Positions 52,075-59,490 of a DNA stretch of 64,000 nt are shown here, in pieces. The position numbers and the translations under genes were made by a program. Position 1 is the stretch's first letter, and every line of letters begins with the position of its first letter. The notes under the pieces were generated by a model. It saw only the letters and a list, made by a program, of their open reading frames with translations, had not been told where the DNA came from and ran no database searches. Source of the DNA: a virus; the IMG/VR virus record IMGVR_UViG_3300009177_000006, positions 1 through 64,000 of that record. One strand, given 5' to 3'.

Positions 52075-52092
52075 TGTCTGGCGCGCCAGACA
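52075..52092. repeat. 18-bp palindrome, copy 22
   Basis: Exact copy filling the space directly between the stop of 52093-52410 and the start of the DUF6884-like gene. Confidence 0.97.
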
Positions 52093-52410
52093 TCAATACG
52101 CGACTTGTTTGATGATGTGATAACACCGACCGGCTGATACAAACGAGCCGACCAGTTCCATACGCCAGCCTGACGCCTTCGGCCACGGATCGCCAGCCGC
52201 GATTCTGTGAAAGTTTAACCAGTCATCCTCTGTACTCGATAACGGTGCGGCATAATCAAGGTACGTCAAGTTGCCGAGTGTGTACACATTGAGTAACCGG
52301 CTGTGCATCGGTAGTCGTAAGCTGAAAATTCGTCGGTCAGGAATGGCCGTCCTTAAGACCTGCTCAGTTGCGTCTACGAGCCTCGTTTCGGTGTGGTTGA
52401 CCTTATCCAT
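52093..52410 (-). CDS. Hypothetical protein
   Basis: 105 residues with an excellent AGGAGGT before ATG 52410. Mixed alpha/beta; not recognised. Motif copy 5 lies upstream. Confidence 0.7.
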   Translation of the reverse strand: MDKVNHTETRLVDATEQVLRTAIPDRRIFSLRLPMHSRLLNVYTLGNLTYLDYAAPLSSTEDDWLNFHRIAAGDPWPKASGWRMELVGSFVSAGRCYHIIKQVAY

Positions 52411-52430
52411 CGTCTTTACCTCCTAAACCT

Positions 52431-52461
52431 CGTCAAATCGCCTCTAAACGCGAGTAATCGC
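52431..52461 (+). promoter_or_regulatory. Copy of recurrent ~31-bp motif (motif copy 5)
   Basis: CGTCAAATCGCCTCTAAACG then CGAGTAATCGC, close to the consensus. Here the orientation opposes the neighbouring leftward genes; an ATG follows at 52463 but opens only an eight-codon frame. Confidence 0.55.
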
Positions 52462-52688
52462 TATGTCTTACTCGTGGAAAGGATACTAATTTTCTCTTTA
52501 AGATCGTTTATGCCTACCTCATGTAATGCCGCCTCATAACCCGCCTTAAAACCTCGCCTCAAACCATTACGATAAGCATTGATAACAGGATGGTCAGCCG
52601 GGAGCGTCTTACCGACAGCTTTAGCAATCTCAACCTGTCGCCTCAACTCATTCTCAATGAATGTATCTCTTGCCTCGTCTAATGTCAT
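52461..52688 (-). CDS. Small helical hypothetical protein
   Basis: 75 residues from ATG 52688 (GAGGA upstream), helical (LDEARDTFIENELRRQVEIAK). The longer upstream frame lies in the next gene and is rejected. Confidence 0.68.
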   Translation of the reverse strand: MTLDEARDTFIENELRRQVEIAKAVGKTLPADHPVINAYRNGLRRGFKAGYEAALHEVGINDLKEKISILSTSKT

Positions 52689-52978
52689 ACACGTCCTCGC
52701 TTTACTGTATACGTTCTGACTGTCTGACCGACAGCCGGTTGATGTTGGGCGCGCCTGACCACGAACACGCAATCGCTGATATCCTCTGGCACGTATTGGT
52801 CCCACTCATCGTCAGCCCTGCGCCAGACATTGTTCGGCCAGTCATAGCAAAGGTCATCAGGTAAAAGACAGCCAGAGCGCACCTGTGCGTAACCTTCGGG
52901 TATCGAGTTAGACGCCCGTTGCCACGGTGTGTCAATCCTAGTCGGTTTCCTGTTTGGTCTTTGGCTCGCTAATTTCAT
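52685..52978 (-). CDS. Hypothetical protein with decayed palindrome
   Basis: 97 residues from ATG 52978: IPEGYAQVRSGCLLPDDLCYD and DWPNNVWRRADDEWDQYVP suggest a small phage fold. Near the C-terminus a degenerate palindrome is read in the non-SGAPD frame VVRRAQ. It overlaps both neighbours. The start is uncertain. Confidence 0.6.
   Translation of the reverse strand: MKLASQRPNRKPTRIDTPWQRASNSIPEGYAQVRSGCLLPDDLCYDWPNNVWRRADDEWDQYVPEDISDCVFVVRRAQHQPAVGQTVRTYTVKRGRV
52744..52761. repeat. Decayed palindrome TGTTGGGCGCGCCTGACC
   Basis: Matches 14 of 18 consensus positions with the GGCGCGCC core intact. Likely an eroded copy, though chance similarity is possible. Confidence 0.5.
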
Positions 52979-53297
52979 TGCCGAATCTATCGAGTACAGG
53001 CGCAAGCTTCTTCTTTCGCCGGTCAGGTATAAACGCACGGTCAGGAACGTACTGGCGATAGACCGGCTCATTGGTAAACTGTGCGTGAGGATCGATAGCC
53101 ATGATGACCGCCTTGATACCGTGAGAGATGCAAAACAACTCTTGCTCAGGCATTTGCTCAATCGAGTCAGGCGCTTCGTTCGACATAGCGAACAGGTCGT
53201 TGACAATCGAGCGAGTCATTGACCAGTTAAACGGCGCGTCACGTTGCACGTAAGCACGATAGTATTTATTGCACAAGTCTGTCAGGTCGTAAGTCAT
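52938..53297 (-). CDS. Hypothetical protein
   Basis: 119 residues from ATG 53297, overlapping the previous stop as ATGA. Helical N-terminal part (YDLTDLCNKYYRAYVQ), basic C-terminus. Not recognised. Confidence 0.65.
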   Translation of the reverse strand: MTYDLTDLCNKYYRAYVQRDAPFNWSMTRSIVNDLFAMSNEAPDSIEQMPEQELFCISHGIKAVIMAIDPHAQFTNEPVYRQYVPDRAFIPDRRKKKLAPVLDRFGNEISEPKTKQETD

Positions 53298-53425
53298 AAT
53301 TCTTTGTCGCGGTAGTATTCTGCCCACTCGTCAACGCTTGGTTGCTCGTAAGGCGTCGCTCGTAGTAATCGAACGATGTACCAGACGTACCAGACGAACA
53401 ACACTATCAATATCGGTAACAGCAT
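53294..53425 (-). CDS. 43-residue membrane peptide
   Basis: MLLPILIVLFVWYVWYIVRL forms one transmembrane helix, followed by an acidic tail. GGAGGAG supplied right after palindrome copy 23 is its ribosome binding site, and TAATG/ATGA overlaps link it to both neighbours. Confidence 0.68.
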   Translation of the reverse strand: MLLPILIVLFVWYVWYIVRLLRATPYEQPSVDEWAEYYRDKEL

Positions 53426-53880
53426 TACTCCTCCGTTTTGTCTGGCGCGCCAGACACACCGTTCACCGAATTGTCATACGACAATCGCGCGTGTTCCATT
53501 TTCCTCGCTGACCTGACCTCAGAGGTCAGCCGCTCCGAACAAAGGTCACAGACGGGCGCATACGGCTCGCGTGAGCACGTACAGCCTTGAGCCTTACGAG
53601 CCGCTAACTCAAGTTCCAGAGATACCGTAGCCGGGACTTTAACAACGCCGCCGTAATCGACCATGCCTTTAGGACCGATGCTGGCGAGGTTATAAGTAGA
53701 CCGTTTGACGCGGCGCGTTATCATCGTGGTCTGAATCGGACCGTTAACCTCAAAACGATAACCTAACAGCATTCCCATCAGGTAACGTTCGACTGATTGA
53801 TGATTACTAAAAATACGTGTGACATCGTTTTGAATATCGGGATCGTCAGTCTCTATCTGAATGTATATCTGCGTACTCAT
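53425..53880 (-). CDS. Hypothetical protein ending in SGAPDKTEE
   Basis: 151 residues. N-terminal beta/helix region (IYIQIETDDPDIQNDVTRIF), then CTCSREPYAPVCDLC, a four-Cys metal site. Palindrome copy 23 codes for the last residues. AAAGGAGC precedes the start. Confidence 0.72.
   Translation of the reverse strand: MSTQIYIQIETDDPDIQNDVTRIFSNHQSVERYLMGMLLGYRFEVNGPIQTTMITRRVKRSTYNLASIGPKGMVDYGGVVKVPATVSLELELAARKAQGCTCSREPYAPVCDLCSERLTSEVRSARKMEHARLSYDNSVNGVSGAPDKTEE
53439..53456. repeat. 18-bp palindrome, copy 23 (in coding sequence)
   Basis: Exact copy, SGAPD frame, four codons from the stop. Confidence 0.97.
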
Positions 53881-54013
53881 TTTTTAATTGCTCCTTTAGA
53901 TATCTACGCCTCGCTCGTCTGGTTTGACGTTTATCAAACGGCGTCAGACCGGGACAGCGACCTTTACAACTCCGGCAATGATAGGTCCACTCGTTGTTAC
54001 TTATCGGCTTCAT
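53846..54013 (-). CDS. Small zinc-finger-like protein
   Basis: 55 residues (KPISNNEWTYHCRSCKGRCPG) with three cysteines and a His, then a very basic helix. Overlaps the next gene by 35 bases. No clear ribosome binding site; it begins beside the decamer array. Confidence 0.5.
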   Translation of the reverse strand: MKPISNNEWTYHCRSCKGRCPGLTPFDKRQTRRARRRYLKEQLKNEYADIHSDRD

Positions 54014-54024
54014 CGAACTTCGTT

Positions 54025-54153
54025 GCGGCGCTGTGCAGTGCTTAGCGGCGCTGTGCAGTGCTTAGAACTTCTTAGAACTTCTTTGCGGTGCTAAAAGCGA
54101 TGCTAAGAACTTCTGAGCGGTGCTTAGCGGTGCTTAGCGGCGCTAAGAAGTTC
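54025..54153. repeat. Array of ~10-bp phased repeats
   Basis: Thirteen consecutive ten-base blocks, mostly variants of GCGGYGCTTA and GAACTTCTTA, including an exact 20-base tandem duplication (54025-54044 and 54045-54064). The ten-base period equals one DNA turn and does not suit coding. It fills the gap between two leftward genes. Confidence 0.8.
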
Positions 54154-54535
54154 AGATACCTATCATATCAGTTTCGTACATACATCGACACGAGATAACC
54201 GTGCCAAGTGATTGAGCGATACTACACCAATCACAGTTCTTAACGGGATGAACACGAACTCGGCGTCTAGCCGGTCGATAGTGGCCGTTGACTATTATAC
54301 CTAAATGTTTATCCTCACATTCTTGACTGCAAAAGTCTTGAGACTTAATCGGACCAAGATCACTTTCACACGTCAGGAAAATAGTCTCACATTGGGCGCA
54401 TACGGCTTGCCGGTTTCTCATATCATCCTCTTTGTCGCACGTTCCATAGTAAGTGCATAACGGATAGCGTTCGTGACCTCGATGATACTCAATCCAGTAA
54501 TCAACGAACGTGAAGTCAGCCGTATGTCGTGACAT
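54152..54535 (-). CDS. Multi-zinc-finger protein
   Basis: 127 residues with three Cys clusters (CAQCETIFLTC, CSQEC, CDWC..CRC) and a basic section (RPARRRVRVHP). Probably binds nucleic acid or a protein partner; no family assigned. Confidence 0.72.
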   Translation of the reverse strand: MSRHTADFTFVDYWIEYHRGHERYPLCTYYGTCDKEDDMRNRQAVCAQCETIFLTCESDLGPIKSQDFCSQECEDKHLGIIVNGHYRPARRRVRVHPVKNCDWCSIAQSLGTVISCRCMYETDMIGI

Positions 54536-55239
54536 TACTCAGTGCCTTCTAGTTGTTGTTTACGCATCGCCGCCAGTTCGTCGATGTACTTGAGCATCTG
54601 CTCCTCGCTCATCGAATCGAGGTCAACGTTCTCGTCAAGCAGACTGACATTCTCGGTAGACATATCGGCAGACATACGTTGCAACTTAATACCGGCTTCG
54701 ATGAAGCCTTTGGCGTCTCTCGGATGCTGTATAAAGTTGAGGATCGTCAACGTGTCAATAACCTCGCCTGACTTTGCGGTGACCTGCGCTCTGACCTCAC
54801 GATTGAGTACGGGTAACTCTAAAAGCTTTTTGCCTCGCTCAATCAAAGCTGCGCCGACCGAGTAACCTTCTTCTCTGATATCTAGTCGGCGCTTGGTCCA
54901 CTCACGCGTTCGCTCTTTGATGAGTTTAGCTTCTTCTCGCTCAGCCATCATCTCAAGCTGATTTTGATAAAGCCGATATCGCTCTTTCCAGTCGTGCCGG
55001 TCGTGCCAACGGTAGATGAGCGATGAACTCTTTTTCAACTGTCTTGCGACCTCATTAGCACCGCCTTCTTTACGAGATGCCAGTTCGCAATACAGCTTAA
55101 AAGCCTCGTATGCTTCGACCGATTCTTTTTCTCGGCGCTCAAGTGGAGTGATGTCTGGGACAGCCTTTAGATTCGGGCGATTTTCCACCGCTGTTTCGTC
55201 ATCCGTGATTGATTGTTTTTTGTCTGGCGCGCCAGACAT
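54535..55239 (-). CDS. Small terminase-like helix-turn-helix protein
   Basis: The centre (SRKEGGANEVARQLKKSSSL, then IYRWHDRHDWKERY) has the helix-turn-helix pattern of phage small terminase subunits, followed by a coiled coil and an acidic C-terminus. Palindrome copy 24 supplies the start itself: ATG TCT GGC GCG reads MSGAPDKK, with AAGGAA upstream; ATG 55251 in the same frame is the alternative. TerS would bind the packaging site. It is separated from terL by the rightward operon. Confidence 0.68.
   Translation of the reverse strand: MSGAPDKKQSITDDETAVENRPNLKAVPDITPLERREKESVEAYEAFKLYCELASRKEGGANEVARQLKKSSSLIYRWHDRHDWKERYRLYQNQLEMMAEREEAKLIKERTREWTKRRLDIREEGYSVGAALIERGKKLLELPVLNREVRAQVTAKSGEVIDTLTILNFIQHPRDAKGFIEAGIKLQRMSADMSTENVSLLDENVDLDSMSEEQMLKYIDELAAMRKQQLEGTE
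55221..55238. repeat. 18-bp palindrome, copy 24 (in coding sequence)
   Basis: Exact copy; with the preceding A it forms the start codon region of the small terminase-like gene. Confidence 0.97.
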
Positions 55240-55243
55240 TTCC

Positions 55244-55663
55244 TTATTCATGTTGAGAGTTTAATTCCTGTAGATGAGTAATGAACTGTGATGCGCCGCG
55301 TTTAGATAACTCGTCAAAGTTACAGTGCATGACAGCCTTACATTCATTCCGTAGGTCGATGTTAAGTGTTCGACCTAACGCTTTAATCATGCCAAGCTGT
55401 TTACCTGTTACGAGGTCACCTAACGACTTGGCAACGTGGTCAGTTACCGATTTAGGCGGCATGACTGATACCGGCTCAGATTCGCTCGGATGATACATGC
55501 CAGACGAGTCTTTTTTATAGCCGAGAGAATCGGCAAGTTGGTCAGTGAACGGCGTCTCTGTTTTTGGTTGACCGGCTCGGTTAACGGTTAGCTGATTGTC
55601 GATTGCCTCGATGCCTTGTAGCAGTAATGCTCTTAGGGCTACGAGTGTTGATTCGTTACTCAT
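55244..55663 (-). CDS. Hypothetical protein with C-terminal helical domain
   Basis: 139 residues. The last ~55 (VTGKQLGMIKALGRTLNID, ELSKRGASQFITHL) match a short helical module that recurs at the ends of phage and bacterial DNA-metabolism proteins. The rest is unassigned. Confidence 0.7.
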   Translation of the reverse strand: MSNESTLVALRALLLQGIEAIDNQLTVNRAGQPKTETPFTDQLADSLGYKKDSSGMYHPSESEPVSVMPPKSVTDHVAKSLGDLVTGKQLGMIKALGRTLNIDLRNECKAVMHCNFDELSKRGASQFITHLQELNSQHE

Positions 55664-56127
55664 TACTCAACCTCCTTTAACTCACGATAAAGCTGATTGT
55701 TTATAAAACGCTCAGCGACCGTCTGAGTTGTGATAACCGCGCTGTTATCGGTTGCGTTCTCACGCTCAAAGAGTAATTGCCTTCGTCGTGCCTCGTTATA
55801 GCTGACACGCTCAGCGAGTACGGCGTGTGATGATATCAACGCCCAGATTGGTTCGCTCAATTCTGATTGTTCCATAATTCGTTTTAGATCGAAGTTGCTT
55901 AATCGGTTGAGCCGTTCGGCAAACTTGGTTTTTAATTTAGCTAGAGCCGTTTTCTCGATGTACTGAATATTCCTGACGTGACAACCGCAAGCGTCTGCTA
56001 TCTCTTGAGCCGTGCGAGTCTGACCGTAAGGCGTTATCGCCTCAAGCAGAAGGAGGCCAGCCGGGATCGAGCCGTCCTCTGGGTTATCAAACTCGCGCCA
56101 AGGATTTGTATTCGGGCTACCACGCAT
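55663..56127 (-). CDS. Sigma-like helix-turn-helix regulator
   Basis: 154 residues with TRTAQEIADACGCHVRNIQY followed by ALAKLK, as in sigma70 region 4 or sigma-like phage regulators. It could direct late or middle transcription. The rest is helical and charged. One-base overlaps with both neighbours. Confidence 0.68.
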   Translation of the reverse strand: MRGSPNTNPWREFDNPEDGSIPAGLLLLEAITPYGQTRTAQEIADACGCHVRNIQYIEKTALAKLKTKFAERLNRLSNFDLKRIMEQSELSEPIWALISSHAVLAERVSYNEARRRQLLFERENATDNSAVITTQTVAERFINNQLYRELKEVE

Positions 56128-56510
56128 TAAGTCTTTCTCGGTCCTAAGACCGCGTCAGCTATTTTCTCGCCTTCCCGACTGGCGTCTAAATACCAGTTAG
56201 CAGTCAGTGGCCGATTGTTGTCTGGCGCGCCAGACATTTCGACTTTCATACGGTCGTGTATGGCATTGATAAACTTCTCTGCCTGATATTGACGGCGAAA
56301 GTAAAAATGGTCAGGTTGACCGGCGTACTTTGGTAACTCGGTGAAGTCAAGCGTTGCGTCTTGCCGATAGAGTTTAATAGCATTCTCGGCGGCGTTACGG
56401 ACCTCCTCAAGTATCTTGATAAATCGTTTCTTATATCCCGGCGCCATTGGTTGCCAGTCAATCGTATGTTGCAAGTTATTGATTAGCTGATTGATTTGTA
56501 GCATCGACAT
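56127..56510 (-). CDS. Hypothetical protein with SGAPD insertion
   Basis: 127 residues, helical; palindrome copy 25 encodes MSGAPDNN between two charged segments. Overlaps the next gene. Not recognised. Confidence 0.66.
   Translation of the reverse strand: MSMLQINQLINNLQHTIDWQPMAPGYKKRFIKILEEVRNAAENAIKLYRQDATLDFTELPKYAGQPDHFYFRRQYQAEKFINAIHDRMKVEMSGAPDNNRPLTANWYLDASREGEKIADAVLGPRKT
56219..56236. repeat. 18-bp palindrome, copy 25 (in coding sequence)
   Basis: Exact copy in SGAPD frame. Confidence 0.97.
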
Positions 56511-56874
56511 TTATTGTATCCTCCGTCATCTCGTCATCGGCTATCCATCGCCAATTAAACCCTGCCTCAGTCAACACCTTGCCGATGTCTTTGACCGGCG
56601 TCTTACCCAACACCTTACGTAAGTAGGGCGCCATATCAAACACCTTCCAATCCTCGCCGTTCTCTTTCTCAAAGATGATACCGGCGATTACCCAATTACT
56701 CGGACCGTGTATCTCGATGTGACCGTACTGCTTCGGCTTTTGCTCCCGAGTGGCAAGTAAGAACTTTATCTTTTTCATTGTCTCAAGATGCAACACGCGC
56801 TCAACGTTAAGAGCCGTGCGTGAAAAGAGTCCGATTGTCTCAAGTGTGTTAGTCGATAACATCTGTATCCTCAT
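56476..56874 (-). CDS. Hypothetical protein
   Basis: 132 residues, mixed alpha/beta (HIEIHGPSNWVIAGIIFEKEN). Start 56874 or ATG 56862; both ends overlap neighbours. Not recognised. Confidence 0.65.
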   Translation of the reverse strand: MRIQMLSTNTLETIGLFSRTALNVERVLHLETMKKIKFLLATREQKPKQYGHIEIHGPSNWVIAGIIFEKENGEDWKVFDMAPYLRKVLGKTPVKDIGKVLTEAGFNWRWIADDEMTEDTINVDATNQSANQ

Positions 56875-57295
56875 CCTCGTACACTCGGCTATTTAACCCT
56901 GAGTTTCCGAGTATGTATTTTTTAATGTCTGCCCACGTTAAGCGTGGCTCGGCATCGTCATCAAGGGAGCGCCAGATAAGCCAAGCAATCTCGCCCGAGG
57001 TCCGTCCCTTAAGATCGGCGCCCAAACTCCATTGATGAGTTGTAACGCCATCGGAAAATTCGACACGAAATCGGCGTAGACCTTTTTGCCAAAGCGAATC
57101 GTTCCCGTTTTGCGCGGCATAATCCAACGCCCTGAGCATTTGTTCGGCGGGTATATCTTCGATATCCGCGTAGTCGAGAAACACCGACAATTCAAACTCC
57201 TCGAAAAGCGATACTTCCTGCTGATAGGCATCATTAAACGCATACTCCTCCTCTGCGATTTCCTCAACCGTTGTTTGATGTAGCCGCATTGACAT
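56849..57295 (-). CDS. Acidic hypothetical protein
   Basis: 148 residues with many Glu/Asp (TVEEIAEEEYAFNDAYQQE) and Trp in the centre. Not recognised. Confidence 0.65.
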   Translation of the reverse strand: MSMRLHQTTVEEIAEEEYAFNDAYQQEVSLFEEFELSVFLDYADIEDIPAEQMLRALDYAAQNGNDSLWQKGLRRFRVEFSDGVTTHQWSLGADLKGRTSGEIAWLIWRSLDDDAEPRLTWADIKKYILGNSGLNSRVYEDEDTDVID

Positions 57296-57317
57296 AGGTC
57301 GTGACGTAGTTCACTGA

Positions 57318-57440
57318 TTACTCATCACCTGTGAACCGGCTCTTGATGTACTTGACGAGTTCAAGTAACACGATGACGAGGAACGCGATTAACGCCGCCT
57401 CAAGTAACAGATCGATTAAATGGTTTACAACATGACTCAT
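57318..57440 (-). CDS. 40-residue membrane peptide
   Basis: MSHVVNHLIDLLLEAALIAF continues into VIVLLEL, one transmembrane helix, then a basic tail. AAGGAG comes directly after palindrome copy 26 and overlaps the stop of the upstream gene. Confidence 0.65.
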   Translation of the reverse strand: MSHVVNHLIDLLLEAALIAFLVIVLLELVKYIKSRFTGDE

Positions 57441-57443
57441 ACT

Positions 57444-57857
57444 TTACTCCTTTTTGTCTGGCGCGCCAGACATTGTTACCGATGACCTCAGTCCGCGATA
57501 AAACGGATTATTGCCGCGATGAGTTGGTAAAACGATGGTAGGATTTTCCGCCTCGTCTTTTTGCTGTGCCTCACGCTTTGCAAGAATTGATGCCTTGTGT
57601 AACTCATACAATTTTAACTCCTCAATGAGATGTTGAACTGACGAATGACACGCACACTTTAGACAAATGCGTTGCAACCTATCGTCAACGGTTGACAGTA
57701 TACTCCCCTGTACGCCGCACCGCTTACCTTTACGTATTGGTACAGGGCAAGGTGACGTTGGCATTTCCGGTCGAAAGGTCACGACCGGCTCGGGTTTAGA
57801 CCGGCTTAGTACAGCCCGTATTCGTTCAATAATCGCTTTGATGATTTTCCGGTACAT
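57444..57857 (-). CDS. Hypothetical Cys-containing protein ending in SGAPDKKE
   Basis: 137 residues; basic N-terminus, CPVPIRKGKRCG and CLKCACH metal-type clusters, helical middle. Palindrome copy 26 codes the C-terminal MSGAPDKKE. Not recognised. Confidence 0.66.
   Translation of the reverse strand: MYRKIIKAIIERIRAVLSRSKPEPVVTFRPEMPTSPCPVPIRKGKRCGVQGSILSTVDDRLQRICLKCACHSSVQHLIEELKLYELHKASILAKREAQQKDEAENPTIVLPTHRGNNPFYRGLRSSVTMSGAPDKKE
57455..57472. repeat. 18-bp palindrome, copy 26 (in coding sequence)
   Basis: Exact copy just before the stop codon, SGAPD frame. Confidence 0.97.
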
Positions 57858-58282
57858 TGCGGCCTCACAAATTGATACTTGCCGATGTCGGCAACGGTCA
57901 GTACATACACGATGAACGGATAGCCGGTCACCTGTTTTGTATTCGGGTTAGGATCGTGCGCGACAGTGATACGTGAACCGCCTCGCTCAATCTCAACGAC
58001 CACAGCGTGAACCGAGTTCTTAAACGTTGGCGATTTGTAACCAGCGATTGCGTATGTCTTGCTAGTCATCACACCGAACGCAAAGTTACGCCGTAAGGGT
58101 AACTTGAAACTGACCATTGCTAGACCTCGCTCGGTGAGCCAGTCGTTGACTTTACTCAAGTCTCCGTCACGTTGGGCGAACTTCGGTATGTCTGCCAGAT
58201 TGCATTCAAGTATCGAGGCGAGACAGGCTGAGAAGCAATCGCCTTTATTTGGGTCAATTATCTCTTGGAATACTGGTTTCAT
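57806..58282 (-). CDS. Papain-like/C39-type peptidase-fold phage protein
   Basis: 158 residues from ATG 58282. NKGDCFSACLASILECNLADI near the N-terminus (Cys), HAVVVE (His) and AHDPNP (Asp/Asn) follow the order of a papain-like active site; small proteins like this are common in phages and of unknown substrate. The start has no ribosome binding site and motif copy 6 is immediately upstream. Confidence 0.68.
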   Translation of the reverse strand: MKPVFQEIIDPNKGDCFSACLASILECNLADIPKFAQRDGDLSKVNDWLTERGLAMVSFKLPLRRNFAFGVMTSKTYAIAGYKSPTFKNSVHAVVVEIERGGSRITVAHDPNPNTKQVTGYPFIVYVLTVADIGKYQFVRPQCTGKSSKRLLNEYGLY

Positions 58283-58296
58283 AGTCGTTTTATTGT

Positions 58297-58328
58297 GCGA
58301 TTGCTCGCGTTTAGAGGCGATTTGAGAC
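58297..58328 (-). promoter_or_regulatory. Copy of recurrent ~31-bp motif (motif copy 6)
   Basis: The leftward reading is GTCTCAAATCGCCTCTAAACG followed by CGAGCAATCGC, 14 bases before the ATG at 58282. The rest of the gap to 58378 shows only a weak GTCTG/CAGAC hairpin. Confidence 0.6.
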
Positions 58329-58378
58329 ACTTTTGGGTGCTATTGGTAGGTCTGAGCAGGGTTAGCCCAGACGAGCCG

Positions 58379-59014
58379 TCAAATCGCGTTACCAGACCTA
58401 AACCGAAGGAACTCGGCTCTTGCTCGTTGGTCTGAGTAAATAACACCTTTCAAAGCTGACGTTGTCATACGAGCATGTGACTTTTTAACGCCACGACAGG
58501 TCATGCACTGATGAGTCGCGTCAATGATGACGCCGACACCTTTAGCGGCTAGGTGTGTCTCGATAGCTTGTGCTATCTGTTCGGTCAATCGCTCTTGTAT
58601 CTGTAGCCGGTTGGCAAAGCAATCAACTAACCTCGCAAGTTTTGATAGACCGACAACGCCGCGCTCAGGATTTGGGATATAGCCGACAGTCGCATGACCG
58701 TAGAACGGGAGTAGGTGATGCTCACACAAGCTAAAGAAGTCGATGTCCCGTAAGATAATCATTTCGTCATACGACTGCTCGAACTCGGTTGAGAGGATCA
58801 GCGCGGCATCTTGAGAGTAACCCTTTGTTTGCTCTTTGAATGCTCGTAAGACTCGATGCGGCGTTTCATCTAAACCGTCCCGAGTGGCGTCCTCGCCAAG
58901 CAATGTAAACAAAGCTTCGATGCCCTGCTTAAATAACAACTCAAGCGAGCGCCTCGTTTCGTTGCCGAGAACGGCCGGTTTGATATTGTCGATAGTAACG
59001 ATGTCATTCGCCAT
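58379..59014 (-). CDS. folE: GTP cyclohydrolase I
   Basis: 211 residues from ATG 59014 after AAGGAG. Seen: [13 protein letters not shown], the zinc site [12 protein letters not shown] (C97, H100) and HQCMTCRGV (C170), [16 protein letters not shown]. The enzyme turns GTP into 7,8-dihydroneopterin triphosphate, the first step to preQ0. It stands at the downstream end of the deazaguanine cluster. Confidence 0.95.
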   Translation of the reverse strand: MANDIVTIDNIKPAVLGNETRRSLELLFKQGIEALFTLLGEDATRDGLDETPHRVLRAFKEQTKGYSQDAALILSTEFEQSYDEMIILRDIDFFSLCEHHLLPFYGHATVGYIPNPERGVVGLSKLARLVDCFANRLQIQERLTEQIAQAIETHLAAKGVGVIIDATHQCMTCRGVKKSHARMTTSALKGVIYSDQRARAEFLRFRSGNAI

Positions 59015-59339
59015 TGTCAGGTATATGCTCCTTGCCGATACCGGCCACAATCTCGCCAATCTCTTTCTCGGTCTGGTCAATCATAATGATTAAGTCGTTG
59101 ATATCTTCGACCTCGCCAGAGTTAACCTTGTCACGAAGGCGCAGGTCAACATACCACATCAAGGCTGTGCGTAATGTCGGATGATATGAAAAGCTTTTTG
59201 AGAATGTCGGGTTACCGTCTTTATCAACACCTTGCTTGCCGGTGTTAGGATTGACCGTTGGTTCGACCTTGACGAGATTCCAAGACGCTACGTCAACCTC
59301 GATTGAATACAGGTCATCAAGTTTCAATACTTTGCTCAT
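59004..59339 (-). CDS. Hypothetical protein in preQ0 cluster
   Basis: 111 residues from ATG 59339 (CTAGGAGC). N-terminal beta region ([20 protein letters not shown]), acidic helical end. Not recognised; overlaps folE by 11 bases. Confidence 0.72.
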   Translation of the reverse strand: MSKVLKLDDLYSIEVDVASWNLVKVEPTVNPNTGKQGVDKDGNPTFSKSFSYHPTLRTALMWYVDLRLRDKVNSGEVEDINDLIIMIDQTEKEIGEIVAGIGKEHIPDNGE

Positions 59340-59490
59340 GTGTTTTGCTCCTAGTATTTTTGTCTGGCGCGCCAGACACGCATTCAAGACATCGGTAACG
59401 AGATTCGGATTCTCGGTACAGGCGCTTAAAAGATTTACAGCCTTGGCAGTAGCCGTCTAGTTCGACCGGCTCGGGTAATTTTTTCATCAT
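59317..59490 (-). CDS. Small zinc-ribbon protein with SGAPD insertion
   Basis: 57 residues from ATG 59490, which overlaps the queE stop. CQGC and CLEC form a zinc ribbon; palindrome copy 27 then encodes SGAPDKN and a short tail that overlaps the next gene. Confidence 0.62.
   Translation of the reverse strand: MMKKLPEPVELDGYCQGCKSFKRLYRESESRYRCLECVSGAPDKNTRSKTHEQSIET
59361..59378. repeat. 18-bp palindrome, copy 27 (in coding sequence)
   Basis: Exact copy in SGAPD frame near the end of the zinc-ribbon gene, and before the ribosome binding site of 59339. Confidence 0.97.

Noticed and set aside
51666-52142. N-terminal extension of the DUF6884-like gene through palindrome copy 22
   Set aside because: It would read the palindrome as VWRARQ, unlike all other in-gene copies, and the family start matches ATG 52070.
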